Positions 49,783-58,857 of a stretch of 64,000 nt of DNA are shown in pieces. Within the stretch, counting starts at the first letter, position 1. The number at the start of each line of letters is the position of its first letter. The notes beneath the pieces were generated by a model. That model made no database searches. It saw only the letters and a list, made by a program, of their open reading frames with translations, and was not told the origin of the DNA. Source of the stretch: Alsobacter sp045348435 (GTDB lineage: Bacteria; Pseudomonadota; Alphaproteobacteria; Rhizobiales; Beijerinckiaceae); contig NZ_CP157484.1 of the NCBI RefSeq assembly GCF_045348435.1, positions 3,472,001 to 3,536,000 on the forward strand. Direction: 5' to 3'. The position numbers and the translations under genes are program-made.

Positions 49783-51405
49783 TCAGCCCCTGCGGCCCAG
49801 CTCGTCGCGCAGTCGCGAGGCGAGTTCGTGCAGGGCGAACGGCTTGCGCAGGAGATGATGCGCGCCCGGCACCCCGGCGAGCGCGCGGGTGTCCGCATGC
49901 CCGCTCGCGAACACGATCGGCAGGTCGGGCAGGAACTCCTTCAACAGCTTGGCGGTTTCCGCCCCGGTGAGGCCGGGCATGACATAGTCCAGCACGGCGA
50001 TGTCCACCGGGATCACCCGGGCCAGCCGCAACGCCTCGTCTCCGTCGACCGCCGTCACCACCTGATAGCCCAGCTCCAGCAGCGCGGCCGACATCACCGA
50101 GCGCACATCCGCGTCGTCCTCGATCAGCAGCACCGTTTCCTGCTTCCCCAGCTGAGGCTCACTTTCCGGCGGCGCAACCTCCTCGATGGCTGTGGCCGCC
50201 GCGGCGGGAAGCAGGATCGAGACGGTCGTTCCCTCTCCCGGCTGAGTGTCGATCGTAGCGTGGCCGCCGAGCTGCCGGGCGACGCCGTAGACCTGCGACA
50301 AGCCGAGCCCCGTCCCCTGCCCGGCGGGCTTCGTCGTGAAGAACGGATCGAAGGCGCGGTCCTTCACGTCGGGGGGCATTCCGGGCCCGTTGTCCCTGAC
50401 GGAGATGCAGATCCAGGCTTCGGCGTTAGCGCTCGCCGGCTGCGTGGTGCGGGACGTCGCGAGCACGATGCGGCCTCCGCCGGCCATCGCGTCACGGGCG
50501 TTGATGGCGAGGTTCACCAAAGCGAGTTCGAGCTGGTTGGCGTCGGCGAGCACCAGACCGGCCGCGGGGTCGAGTTCGGTGCGGATTTCCACCATGGGCC
50601 CGATGGATTGCCGCAGCAGCGATTGCATGCCGCTGATGAGGTGGTTGATGTCGACGGGCCGCGCTTCCAGTTCCTGCGTGCGCGAGAAGGCCAGCAACTG
50701 GGAGATCAGCTTGACGCCGCGCTGGGCTGCCTGGAGGGCGTGGCCGGCGATCTCGCCCACGCGCGGCTCCGTCGACCGCCGCTGGATCAGGTGCAGGCCG
50801 CCCACGACGGCCGCGAGCAGATTGTTGAAGTCATGCGCGATGCCGCCCGTGAGCTGGCCGATCGCCTCCATCTTCTGCGCCTGGACGAGCGCCGCCTCCG
50901 CCTTGGCGCGCTCCGCGATCTCGGCCTGGAGCCGCGCGTTGGCCTCCGCAAGTTCGCGGGTGCGCTCCTCGACGCGTTTCTCCAGCGTGTCGTTGAGGCG
51001 CAGCAGCGCGCTTTCGGCGTTGCGGATCCGAAACAGCGCCCCCACCGCCGCGACCAGTTCCTCCGGCTCGGCAGGCTGGGTCATGTAGGCGTCGGCGCCG
51101 CTGTCCAGGCCTTTGGCCCGGTCGGCGCTGGCCACCAGCGACGCGGACACCTGCAGGACCAGGATGCGCGGGTGCTCGCGTTTGATCCGCTTGCAGATCT
51201 CGATGCCGTTGATGTCCGGAAGCTTGATGTCCAGGAGCACGACCGCCGGCTGCCGCTCGGCGACCATGCGCAGCGCATCCGCGCCTGTTCCCGCCTCCAC
51301 GACGTCGTAGCCCGCCCGCTGCAGCGTGCGCGTCTTGGCGTAGCGGAGCGGCTCGGTGTCGTCGACGTTCAGGACGATCTGCGGTTCGGCGGAGGTCTGG
51401 CTCAT
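49783..51405 (-). CDS. Receiver-kinase-receiver hybrid histidine kinase
   Basis: This 540 aa soluble protein has an N-terminal receiver (D59 in VVLLDIKLPD), a coiled coil (about 135-180), HisKA (GGIAHDFNNLL, H191), HATPase (DNGPGMP; GTGLGLSQVYG) and a C-terminal receiver (VLDYVMPG). Its ATG overlaps the stop of the upstream HATPase-kinase gene (ATGA). There is no sensor domain: the N-terminal receiver probably takes phosphate or signal from the kinase before it, so it is a plausible stressosome output. Confidence 0.93.
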   Translation of the reverse strand: MSQTSAEPQIVLNVDDTEPLRYAKTRTLQRAGYDVVEAGTGADALRMVAERQPAVVLLDIKLPDINGIEICKRIKREHPRILVLQVSASLVASADRAKGLDSGADAYMTQPAEPEELVAAVGALFRIRNAESALLRLNDTLEKRVEERTRELAEANARLQAEIAERAKAEAALVQAQKMEAIGQLTGGIAHDFNNLLAAVVGGLHLIQRRSTEPRVGEIAGHALQAAQRGVKLISQLLAFSRTQELEARPVDINHLISGMQSLLRQSIGPMVEIRTELDPAAGLVLADANQLELALVNLAINARDAMAGGGRIVLATSRTTQPASANAEAWICISVRDNGPGMPPDVKDRAFDPFFTTKPAGQGTGLGLSQVYGVARQLGGHATIDTQPGEGTTVSILLPAAAATAIEEVAPPESEPQLGKQETVLLIEDDADVRSVMSAALLELGYQVVTAVDGDEALRLARVIPVDIAVLDYVMPGLTGAETAKLLKEFLPDLPIVFASGHADTRALAGVPGAHHLLRKPFALHELASRLRDELGRRG

Positions 51406-53150
51406 GCGCGTGGTCCCGCCACCCCGGCCAGCAGGGAGAGAAGCACCTCGCGTGAAAGCGCATCCTTGCTCAGGAGAGCCCTCGCCGGCGCCAGACGGCT
51501 GCGCAGCTCCGGATCGATCACGTGCGAGGTCGACATGATCACAGGCAGGGAACGCGTATCAGGATCGTCCTGGAGGGCCTGCAGGACCGCCGGACCGTCC
51601 AGTTCGGGCATCTGCACATCGAGGAGAAGAACGTCTGGACGGGTCTGCCGGATGCGCTGCAGGGCTTCCACGCCGTTGCGCGCCTCGACGAGTTCGAACT
51701 GGCCGTCGGACCCGATCAGCTGCCGCACGATGTAGCGGAAGGATTCGTCGTCATCGGCGACAAGGACCTGGCGCGGCGCCCCCGCTTGCGCATCGGCCGA
51801 CGGCTGGTCGGCGTAGCTGGGCGGAATGGTCAGCGTGAAGGTGGAGCCCTGGCCCGGGACGCTCGCGACCGTGACGTCCCCGCGCAGCAACTGCGCCAGC
51901 TTGCGCGAGAGGGGCAGGCCCAGTCCCGTGCCTTTGGAACGCGCCTGCAACCGGTTCTCCAGCTGCACGAATTCGTCGAAGATCTTGCCTTTGTCCTCGG
52001 CCGCGATGCCGATCCCGGTGTCGGCCACGCTGAACGAGACCCTGTTGCGTCCGGCGTCCCAGGATGCGCTCACCACGACGGAGCCGGCCTCGGTGAATTT
52101 CAGCGCGTTCGAGATGAAGTTGCGCAGGATCTGGGCGACCTTGCCCTCGTCGGTGCTGAGAAGCGGCAGCCCGTCCGCGTCCTCGAAGACCAGCGCCACG
52201 CGCTCGGTCGTCTGCAGGGGCCTCATGGCGCCGCGCAGCCCGCCGAACAGCTCCGTGATGCTGAAGCGGCTCGGGCGGACGTCGAGCTTGCCGGCTTCGA
52301 CCTTGGCGAGATCGAGGAGGTCGTTGACCAGTTCGGTCAAATGTTCGGCCGACTGCCGGATATAGCCGACCTGCCGCATCTGCTCGGCCGTCAGGTCCCC
52401 GTCGATCCTGTCCTGCAGCATGCGCGAGATCGCCAGGATCGAATTCAGCGGCGTGCGGAATTCGTGGCTCATATTGGACAGGAAGCGCGTCTTGAGCTCG
52501 CTCGCCTGGCGCAGCTGCTCGGCCTTCTCGTCGAGCTCCGAATAGAGGGCCACCACGCCGCGATTGGTGTCCTCCAGCTCGCGGCCGAGCTTCTCCAGCT
52601 CCTCGTTGCGGTCCTTCAGCTCCGACAGGCTGGCCACGAGCTCCCGGTTCTGGTCACGCAGAGCCGACATGGGGTCGCCGTCCAGCTCTTTCGCCACGGC
52701 TGTGGCCACCGCCGACAGCGCTGCGGCGGGCAAGCGGGCGAGCCTCGCGGAGCGCTTCTTCCGCAGCTCCACCGTCGTCCCGGCGTGCGGTGCGGTCTGG
52801 ATGTCGAAACCGTCCATCAGGCGCTTGGCGCCGAGGATCCCAAGGCCCATGCCGGTGAGGGAGCGATAGCGGCCTTCGAGGATGGTGGAGAGGTGCGGGA
52901 TGCCGGGGCCCTGGTCGGCGATCCGCACCACCATTTCCTGGGGCTGGCGGTCGAGATCGACGAGGAACTCCGCCCGCCCTCCCCCCGCATAGGCGAAAGA
53001 GTTGCGGGCCACCTCGGACACGGCCGTGGCGATCCGGGTCTGGTCCTGCGCGTCGAAGCCGAGCTTCTCGGCGATGCGCCGCGCCCGCTGGCGGACGAAC
53101 ACCACGTCCGTCTCGCTGGCAATGCGGGTGGACAGGATCGGCAGGGTCAT
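51402..53150 (-). CDS. Hybrid histidine kinase with N-terminal RsbT-like ATPase domain
   Basis: This is a 582 aa protein from the ATG at 53148-53150, which overlaps the rsbX-like stop (ATGA). Residues 1-130 form an RsbT/RsbW-type HATPase domain (ATAVSEVARNSFAYAGGGRA; DQGPGIP; GMGLGILGAKRLMDG). After a coiled coil come HisKA (NMSHEFRTPLN, H229), a second HATPase (ADTGIGIA; GTGLGLPLSRK) and a receiver (LLLDVQMPELDG). The RsbT-like head could bind stressosome STAS proteins and so switch the kinase. This fusion makes the operon unusual. Confidence 0.93.
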   Translation of the reverse strand: MTLPILSTRIASETDVVFVRQRARRIAEKLGFDAQDQTRIATAVSEVARNSFAYAGGGRAEFLVDLDRQPQEMVVRIADQGPGIPHLSTILEGRYRSLTGMGLGILGAKRLMDGFDIQTAPHAGTTVELRKKRSARLARLPAAALSAVATAVAKELDGDPMSALRDQNRELVASLSELKDRNEELEKLGRELEDTNRGVVALYSELDEKAEQLRQASELKTRFLSNMSHEFRTPLNSILAISRMLQDRIDGDLTAEQMRQVGYIRQSAEHLTELVNDLLDLAKVEAGKLDVRPSRFSITELFGGLRGAMRPLQTTERVALVFEDADGLPLLSTDEGKVAQILRNFISNALKFTEAGSVVVSASWDAGRNRVSFSVADTGIGIAAEDKGKIFDEFVQLENRLQARSKGTGLGLPLSRKLAQLLRGDVTVASVPGQGSTFTLTIPPSYADQPSADAQAGAPRQVLVADDDESFRYIVRQLIGSDGQFELVEARNGVEALQRIRQTRPDVLLLDVQMPELDGPAVLQALQDDPDTRSLPVIMSTSHVIDPELRSRLAPARALLSKDALSREVLLSLLAGVAGPRA

Positions 53151-54172
53151 GACGGCCGCGCCCTCGCGACCAGCACCGTCGCGTCGTCCCGTCCCCTGTT
53201 CTGGTCGCGCCAGAGAACGGCGGCGATCACGCTGGGATGGGCGGCGAGGATGCCGGGGTACCGGTCCAGCGACCAGTTGGTCGAAAGCCCGTCCGAGTGG
53301 AGGATGAGATGCCCGCCCGCCGGCAGGACATATTCGAAGGCCTGGACGCGCCGCGCCATCAGCCCCGCGGTTCCATTGTGCGACACCATCCTGCGCACGT
53401 CTCCGGGCGACGCGATCGCGCCCGCAATGTTTCCAATCCCGCCGAAGAGGACGCGGTCGCGGCCGAGATCCACATAGGCCACCGCAATGGCGGCCCCTCG
53501 CGTGGCGCGCAGTCCATCGTGGATGCGCGCGAGGCTGTCGACCGGATCGGAATCCTTCCCGGCCGCGCCCGCGAAGAGGCGCACGGCAGCGGTGGAGGCC
53601 TCCGCGGCCGCCGCGCCATGGCCGAGCCCGTCCGCCACCAGGATGGCGGGCTGCCCGTCCCGAAAGGACGCGATCGAAAAAGCGTCTCCGCAGGCCTCTT
53701 CGCCCGGCTTGGGCGTGGAGATGGCGCCCCAGCACATCCGGCTGTCGGCCGTCGAGGCCGCCTGGCCGGCCGAGGACGACTTCTCCAGCCTGGCCACGAC
53801 GACGGTGCCGAGGCCCGGCCAGGACGCGATGTCGCTGAACTGCGAGAGCCGCTCGATGGCTCCAAGACCCTGCCCGGCGCTGCCGCTGCTCGAATGGCCG
53901 TCCCTGCGGCAGGCCGAGACGTCCCGCATGCCGGGCCCTCGGTCCACGGCGATCAGTTCGACGCCCTCCCGGCCCTGTTCGGAGAACAGCGACGCCAGGA
54001 CCGAGCCGCCGCCGCCATGCTTGATCAGGTTGGTGGCGAGTTCGGTGGCCACGATGGCGGCCCGGCCGGAATCGACTTCCGAGAATCCCACGCGCTGCGC
54101 CAGAGCCGTCGCGGCCCTGCGCACTTCAGACACCTGGCTGGCCTCGGATACGCTGATCGCCTGGGTAGCCAT
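53147..54172 (-). CDS. rsbX: RsbX-like phosphatase fused to anti-sigma-type ATPase domain
   Basis: This 341 aa protein has an N-terminal RsbT/RsbW-type HATPase domain (about 10-130, VATELATNLIKHGGGG; DRGPGMRD) and a C-terminal PP2C/SpoIIE-type phosphatase (about 145-340, ACGDAFSIASF; ILVADGLGHG; HSDGLSTNW). RsbX resets stressosomes by removing phosphate from RsbS and RsbR. The added ATPase domain is not part of classical Bacillus RsbX. It is 9 bases after rsbT. Confidence 0.9.
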   Translation of the reverse strand: MATQAISVSEASQVSEVRRAATALAQRVGFSEVDSGRAAIVATELATNLIKHGGGGSVLASLFSEQGREGVELIAVDRGPGMRDVSACRRDGHSSSGSAGQGLGAIERLSQFSDIASWPGLGTVVVARLEKSSSAGQAASTADSRMCWGAISTPKPGEEACGDAFSIASFRDGQPAILVADGLGHGAAAAEASTAAVRLFAGAAGKDSDPVDSLARIHDGLRATRGAAIAVAYVDLGRDRVLFGGIGNIAGAIASPGDVRRMVSHNGTAGLMARRVQAFEYVLPAGGHLILHSDGLSTNWSLDRYPGILAAHPSVIAAVLWRDQNRGRDDATVLVARARPS

Positions 54173-54181
54173 GGGGGTTCC

Positions 54182-54586
54182 TCAAGACCAGCGCACGATG
54201 GTGACCCGCGTCCCCTCGCCGGGAGCGGAGTCGATGGAGAACTCGTTGGAGAGCCGTTTGGCTCCACTCAATCCCAATCCAAGCCCCTTTCCCGACGTGT
54301 AGCCGTCCTTCAGGGCGAGCTGGAGGTCGGCGATGCCGGGTCCCTGGTCCTCGAACGTCAGCCGGACGCCGCGCCGGACGCCGTCCTGGACGATCTGCAG
54401 CCGCGCCGTGCCACCCCCGCCATAATCGAGCGTGTTGCGGGCGAGCTCGCTGGCGGCGGTCACGATCTTGGTCTGGTCCACGAGGCTCAGCCCGATCTCG
54501 ATGGCGCGGGAGCGCACGTCCTGGCGCACTCTCACGATGTCATCCGAACTTCGGATGGGCATGACATCGTCACGAATGACGGCCAC
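54182..54586 (-). CDS. rsbT: RsbT-like switch kinase
   Basis: This 134 aa protein has a HATPase fold with N-box ASELARNTLDYGGGG, DQGPGIADLQLALKDG and GKGLGLGLSGAKRL, exactly as in RsbT. RsbT phosphorylates RsbS and RsbR, then leaves the complex to activate a partner. It overlaps rsbS by 17 bases. Confidence 0.93.
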   Translation of the reverse strand: MAVIRDDVMPIRSSDDIVRVRQDVRSRAIEIGLSLVDQTKIVTAASELARNTLDYGGGGTARLQIVQDGVRRGVRLTFEDQGPGIADLQLALKDGYTSGKGLGLGLSGAKRLSNEFSIDSAPGEGTRVTIVRWS

Positions 54587-54956
54587 TGAACTCTCCGAGC
54601 CCCCGAAGGCGTTTCTGAATCAGCAACATGCCGCGTTCCACGTTCAGCGCGGTCTTCACGCCGGTGAGCGAGAGGCCGAGTTCGACCAGCGTGATCGCGA
54701 CGGCCGGCCTCATGCCGACCACGACGGTTTCGGCGTCGAGCATGCGTGAGACGGCTGCGATGTTGTCCAGCATGCGCCCGATGAAGCTGTCGACGATCTC
54801 CAGGGACGAGATGTCGATCAGGACGCCCTTGGCGTGGGTGGCCGCGATTTTGGCGGTGAGGTCCTCCTCGAGCGCCAGGGCCAGACGATCATGCATGTCG
54901 ACCTGAATGGTGATCAGCAGGGCGTCGCCCATCTTGAGGATGGGGATACGGTCCAT
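54570..54956 (-). CDS. rsbS: RsbS-like stressosome scaffold (single STAS domain)
   Basis: This 128 aa single STAS domain includes the phosphorylatable serine in LIDISSLEIVDSFIGR and the conserved GMRPAVAITLVELGL. It is the RsbS subunit that alternates with RsbR in the stressosome and holds RsbT. It is 9 bases after rsbR. Confidence 0.93.
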   Translation of the reverse strand: MDRIPILKMGDALLITIQVDMHDRLALALEEDLTAKIAATHAKGVLIDISSLEIVDSFIGRMLDNIAAVSRMLDAETVVVGMRPAVAITLVELGLSLTGVKTALNVERGMLLIQKRLRGLGEFSGRHS

Positions 54957-54965
54957 CTTGGGTCC

Positions 54966-55832
54966 TCACCGCTGCATGTCGCCCGGGGCGGCAGCCCCGA
55001 CATTGACCACGCGCTTGCCGATCCGCTGCAGGGCCAAAGCGAGAGCGTCGGCCAGGCTCGCCTTCGACACCACGTTCAATTCCACCCCAAGATGCACCAT
55101 GGTCTGGGCGATCTGGGGGCGGATGCCGCTTACGACGCAGTCGGCGCCCATCAGGCGCGCGGCTGCGACGGTCTTCAGCAGATGCTGCGCGACGAGGGTG
55201 TCGACGGTCGGGACCCCGGTGATGTCGATGATGGCGATCTCGGCCGAGTGATCGACAATGGACTGCAGCAGGTTCTCCATGACGACCTGCGTGCGCTCGC
55301 TGTCGAGGGTGCCGATGAGCGGCAAGGCCAAAACGCCGTCCCAGAGCTTGACCACCGGCGTGGACAGCTCGGAAATCTCCCGCTGCTGCCGGATGATCAC
55401 CTGCTCGCGGCTCTTCTGGTAGATTTCGATCGTCAGGAGCGCGAGCCCGTCGATGGCCTTCATGGCTTCGTTGCTGGTCTCCAGCATCGAGGCGGCGCCG
55501 TCTCCATCATCCCGCAGCGCCTCAAACAGCGGCGCCTTGACGGCCAGGACGAAGTTGGCCGTCTCGCTGGGCGTGAAGCCCTGCACCGCGCGCGAACGCG
55601 ACAGGGACGTCAGCATGTCGGTGATTGCGTCGCCGGGCGATCCCGCGCCGGGACCCTTGGCGAGATACGACCCGAGAAGCCCCAGAAAGTTGCGGCATTC
55701 GGACTCCAGCTCCGCATCCTTGATGCGGCCTGTCTGAAGCGTGCTGTCGGCCCTGAGAGCCTTGAGCCAACCTTGGAGAATGCCTGCTTCGTGCTGAGTG
55801 ACGATCCGCGCCCAATCGGCCGTGACGGCCAT
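54966..55832 (-). CDS. rsbR: RsbR-like stressosome sensor
   Basis: This 288 aa protein has an N-terminal helical RsbRD-type sensory domain (1-145, TADWARIVTQHEAGILQGWL) and a C-terminal STAS domain (about 155-280). The conserved threonines lie in GTLDSERTQVV and DITGVPTVDTLVAQH. It is the first gene of an rsbR-S-T-X-kinase-kinase operon. The sensory head has no globin, heme or flavin signature, so the signal is unknown. No sigma-EcfG promoter was found before it. Confidence 0.93.
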   Translation of the reverse strand: MAVTADWARIVTQHEAGILQGWLKALRADSTLQTGRIKDAELESECRNFLGLLGSYLAKGPGAGSPGDAITDMLTSLSRSRAVQGFTPSETANFVLAVKAPLFEALRDDGDGAASMLETSNEAMKAIDGLALLTIEIYQKSREQVIIRQQREISELSTPVVKLWDGVLALPLIGTLDSERTQVVMENLLQSIVDHSAEIAIIDITGVPTVDTLVAQHLLKTVAAARLMGADCVVSGIRPQIAQTMVHLGVELNVVSKASLADALALALQRIGKRVVNVGAAAPGDMQR

Positions 55833-56013
55833 GTCTCATGTCTCCCGATGCGGGAAGGCGCCGGATTGTCTCACACGTCCAAACGCATGGTCGAAACCAC
55901 GCGGAAGTTCAGCAGGACCGCCCCTGACCCCTCACCCAAGCCGCAGCTGAGCGTAAACTCGCAGCCAAGATGACGGTTCCCGCATAGGTTCAGCTTTTTT
56001 CAAGGCGCCCGGA

Positions 56014-56676
56014 TCAGCTGTCCTGTGCGGCGGCCGGCGGTTTTCTAGCCTCGACCAGGCGAATTTCCGCCGCAACCTCGATGGCGTCGAGCGCGGCCAG
56101 CATTTCCGGATCGCTGGTGAGCTGGCTGGCGCGCGCCGTGGATGCGATCGTCGCCGCCAGCCGCTGCGACTCGTTCTCGTCCGGAGGCCCGTCGTCCCGG
56201 TCGAGTTCGCCGGGAACCGTGAGCCGATGGCTGGCCACCACGAGGAACACGACGGTCGGACCGCCATCCGCCGAATAGGGCATGGTGAGCCTGACATACT
56301 CGTAGGGCTGCCCGCGCCAGATGGCGGCGATTTTCCGGCAGACAGGGCGGCCGAGCCGCACGGCCTCGCCGTAGTGCTCGTCCACCATTGCGCCGAAAGC
56401 CTTGTCGGCATACTCGGCCGTGGTCCGGCCGGACATGTTGAGGCCGTCAGGGTTCGTCGTCGCCCGGGCGTAATGGAGGAAGCGATACGCCCCGCCGGGC
56501 TGGACATGCACGAGATGCACGCGTCCGGCCATCAGGCCGACCAGCGCCGGATCGAGATCCTTCAGGCGCGGCAGAGCGCCGAACCGCGTCTCGGACCAGT
56601 GATCGTCCAAGGTCCTCAGAGCCTTCGTCGGAAGGTCCTCTGCGCGGATGATGGACGAACTGATCGGAGAGAACAT
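56014..56676 (-). CDS. PAS-domain protein (PAS_5 type)
   Basis: This is a 220 aa protein from the ATG at 56674-56676 (a GTG at 56745 gives a longer version). The middle region (PRLKDLDPALVGLMAGRVHL, YRFLHYARATTNPDGLN, ERVRL-like YEYVRLTMPYS) matches the PAS_5 family, common in alphaproteobacteria and lacking an output domain. It may act as a stand-alone sensor subunit. It is divergent from the 27 aa gene. Confidence 0.8.
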   Translation of the reverse strand: MFSPISSSIIRAEDLPTKALRTLDDHWSETRFGALPRLKDLDPALVGLMAGRVHLVHVQPGGAYRFLHYARATTNPDGLNMSGRTTAEYADKAFGAMVDEHYGEAVRLGRPVCRKIAAIWRGQPYEYVRLTMPYSADGGPTVVFLVVASHRLTVPGELDRDDGPPDENESQRLAATIASTARASQLTSDPEMLAALDAIEVAAEIRLVEARKPPAAAQDS

Positions 56677-56775
56677 GGTGAGCCCTGGGGCCTTTCCATC
56701 GCCCGGCGCGAAGCGCTTGGCAAGCACGGCGACCGCGCCTTTCACGAAAGTTGGACGTTATGATGATGAAGTCCC

Positions 56776-56801
56776 GGAACCTAACCGTTGGCGTATCCGT
56801 T
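56776..56801 (+). promoter_or_regulatory. Sigma-EcfG promoter of the 27 aa gene
   Basis: GGAAC (56776-56780), 17 bases, CGTT (56798-56801), 32 bases before the ATG at 56834. Confidence 0.84.
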
Positions 56802-56833
56802 ATGTTTGCAAGTTGAAACGCAGGAGGACGACA

Positions 56834-56917
56834 ATGGGTCTGGGAAAAGGAGCTCTTCTTTGGATGATCGGCATTCCGCTTCCGATCATTATTCTTCTGG
56901 CGCTGTTCTGGCGCTGA
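56834..56917 (+). CDS. 27-residue hydrophobic protein under sigma EcfG
   Basis: The product starts MGLGKGALLWMIGIPLPIII and ends LLALFWR: one transmembrane helix. It has a perfect AGGAGG site 6 bases before ATG, an exact promoter and a terminator-like hairpin after it, so a complete small gene is likely. Function is unknown. Confidence 0.8.
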   Translation: MGLGKGALLWMIGIPLPIIILLALFWR

Positions 56918-56943
56918 AGACCAAAAGTCTATGATCAGCTAAT

Positions 56944-56972
56944 GGCCTCGCGGATCTCGGATCCGCGGGGCC
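56944..56972. terminator. Hairpin between 27 aa gene and receiver gene
   Basis: GGCCTCGCGGAT pairs with ATCCGCGGGGCC over a 5-base loop; a short GTTTA follows. Confidence 0.6.
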
Positions 56973-56974
56973 GT

Positions 56975-57337
56975 TTACTTTGGAGACAGCACCTTTTGTA
57001 TGGCGAGCAACACGTCTCCGATCAAGAAAGGCTTGCGCAGGAAGACGACATAGCCGCTGCAGCGCTCCCGCACGGTCTGCTCCGGCAGGGAACTCATCAT
57101 GATCACCGGGATGTCCCTCAGCCGCTCGTCGAGGGCGAGCGCTTCGAGCGTCTTCGGTCCGTCCAGGACCGGCATCATGTAGTCGAGCAGAATCAGGTCC
57201 GGCTTGTCGGAGAGGGCGCGGCCGATGCCCTCCTTGCCGTTATTCGCGACAGAGACCCGATACCCGTCGTCCCCGAGCACGTCCTCAAGCACCTCGGCGA
57301 TCGCCCACTCGTCGTCGACAACCAGCACTGTGCGCAA
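56975..57337 (-). CDS. Single-domain response regulator
   Basis: This 120 aa receiver has DD at 8-9, the phospho-acceptor Asp in LILLDYMMPVLDG and Lys in FLRKPF. It is 2 bases after the KaiC-like gene, so histidine kinase, KaiC-like protein and receiver form one operon. No output domain: it probably relays phosphate. Confidence 0.93.
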   Translation of the reverse strand: MRTVLVVDDEWAIAEVLEDVLGDDGYRVSVANNGKEGIGRALSDKPDLILLDYMMPVLDGPKTLEALALDERLRDIPVIMMSSLPEQTVRERCSGYVVFLRKPFLIGDVLLAIQKVLSPK

Positions 57338-57339
57338 GA

Positions 57340-58857
57340 TCAGTCTCCGCGTCCGAGCTGGTCCGGCGCAGCGGCGGCCGGGGAGAGCGCCTGGGCGCCG
57401 TCGGACATGGACGAGAAGCCGCCCAGCAGCCGTTCAGCGGCGCTCGCGTCGCTCTCGATGAGCAGGCCGCCCTCCTCGATCCGGTAGCGGCGGAACTGAA
57501 GGCTGGTCCTGGCCTCGCGGACCTTTAGAACGGCGATCAGCCGGTGAAGCTGCGAGCGGGTGCCGACGAAGCGCATCAGGACGATGTTGTCGGCGACGGG
57601 CGACATGTCCCGGACGGAGAGTCCCGCAAGCGGTTGCCCGGGAACGATGCCGGCGAGGTCCATCTCGGCCGTCGAGAACGTCGACACGGAGCGCGAGCGC
57701 AGCTCGTTGCTGAGCGCCGTCAGCAAGGGCCCTACCCGACCCTGCTCGCTGGCGAGCTTGGCGAAGCCGTCGATCCCGTCGATGAACAGCCGGCGCACGC
57801 CGCGCTTGCGCACGATCTCGAGAAGCGAATCGCAAACCGCGTCGACGACGCCCTCCGTCACGGGGTTCCAGAGCACGCCCACATGGCCGCTCTCGATCAG
57901 GTCCACGACGGGTAGCTTCAGACCCTTCGCCTTCACGGCGATCGAGCGGGGGCTCTCATTGAAGCTGAAATAGAGCCCGGGCTCCGACTTGCCCCCTCCG
58001 CCCAGGAATTGCAGCCCGACCGTGCTCTTGCCGATGCCGGCGGGGCCGAGCAGCAGCGTCATGGAATGGCGGCTCGGGCCGCCGCCCATCATCTCGTTCA
58101 GCAGCCCGACGCCCGTGTCGATCTGCGGACCGTCAGCGTCGTCCAGATAGGTCGGCTTGGCGTAGAGCGCCTCGATGCGCGGATAGACCTGCACCCCATG
58201 ATCGTTGATCACATAGGAATGTACGCCGCCGAGCATGGGGCCGCCCCGGAACTTGTGGACCTGCAGCTCACGGTCGGACCGCCGGCCATAGGATCGGTTC
58301 TGCAGCTCGATGAGGCCGTCCACCATCGTGTGTTCCGCCGACACCATCCGCTGACCCGTATAGGCGCTCGTCAGCAGGAACATGGTGCAATCCGTCAGGC
58401 CGGCCTGCGTCTGCAACTCGTGAATGAACTTCTTCAACTCCCGGGGGGAGGTTGCGGTTTCCTCGGCTGAAACGAGGCCGTCCAGCACGAGGGTGGTCGC
58501 CTGGCGGCTCCTGATTTCGCGGCGCAGCATGTCGACGAGCCCCTTCAGCCCGTCTTCCTCCAGCGTCTTGAAGCCGCTCAGATAGGTCACCTGGTCGGGG
58601 ACCCGATTGGGGTCGAAGAAGCTGAACGCGCCCAGATGCCCGATCATGCGCGCGTGGCTCTCGGCCAGGAGCGTCACATAGAGCGCCCGCCCGCCGGTGG
58701 CTGCGGCGCCGAAGCAGATCTGATTGGCCAGGATCGTCTTCCCAGCGCCGGGCGCGCCTTGGATGATATAGATCCCGCCCGTCAGGACGCCGCCTCCGAG
58801 CAGGGTGTCGAGACCCGGGATGCACGTCGGTGACCTCGGCAGTCCGCGATCCTTCAT
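57340..58857 (-). CDS. KaiC-like double-ATPase signalling protein
   Basis: This 505 aa protein has two RecA/KaiC domains. Walker A of the first is GAPGAGKT (34-41) and of the second GPAGIGKS (near 270). Walker B-like segments are TTLVLDGLVSAEE and RLFIDGIDGF. The CI-type catalytic EE pair is present in the first domain (EETAT). It resembles the KaiC-like proteins found with histidine kinases in non-cyanobacteria. No kaiA or kaiB is nearby, so a clock function is doubtful. It overlaps the kinase gene by 4 bases. Confidence 0.9.
   Translation of the reverse strand: MKDRGLPRSPTCIPGLDTLLGGGVLTGGIYIIQGAPGAGKTILANQICFGAAATGGRALYVTLLAESHARMIGHLGAFSFFDPNRVPDQVTYLSGFKTLEEDGLKGLVDMLRREIRSRQATTLVLDGLVSAEETATSPRELKKFIHELQTQAGLTDCTMFLLTSAYTGQRMVSAEHTMVDGLIELQNRSYGRRSDRELQVHKFRGGPMLGGVHSYVINDHGVQVYPRIEALYAKPTYLDDADGPQIDTGVGLLNEMMGGGPSRHSMTLLLGPAGIGKSTVGLQFLGGGGKSEPGLYFSFNESPRSIAVKAKGLKLPVVDLIESGHVGVLWNPVTEGVVDAVCDSLLEIVRKRGVRRLFIDGIDGFAKLASEQGRVGPLLTALSNELRSRSVSTFSTAEMDLAGIVPGQPLAGLSVRDMSPVADNIVLMRFVGTRSQLHRLIAVLKVREARTSLQFRRYRIEEGGLLIESDASAAERLLGGFSSMSDGAQALSPAAAAPDQLGRGD

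Noticed and set aside
57340..58857. A circadian clock (kai) locus
   Set aside because: Only a KaiC-like protein is present, without KaiA or KaiB; KaiC-like ATPases with kinases are common outside cyanobacteria and not proof of a clock.
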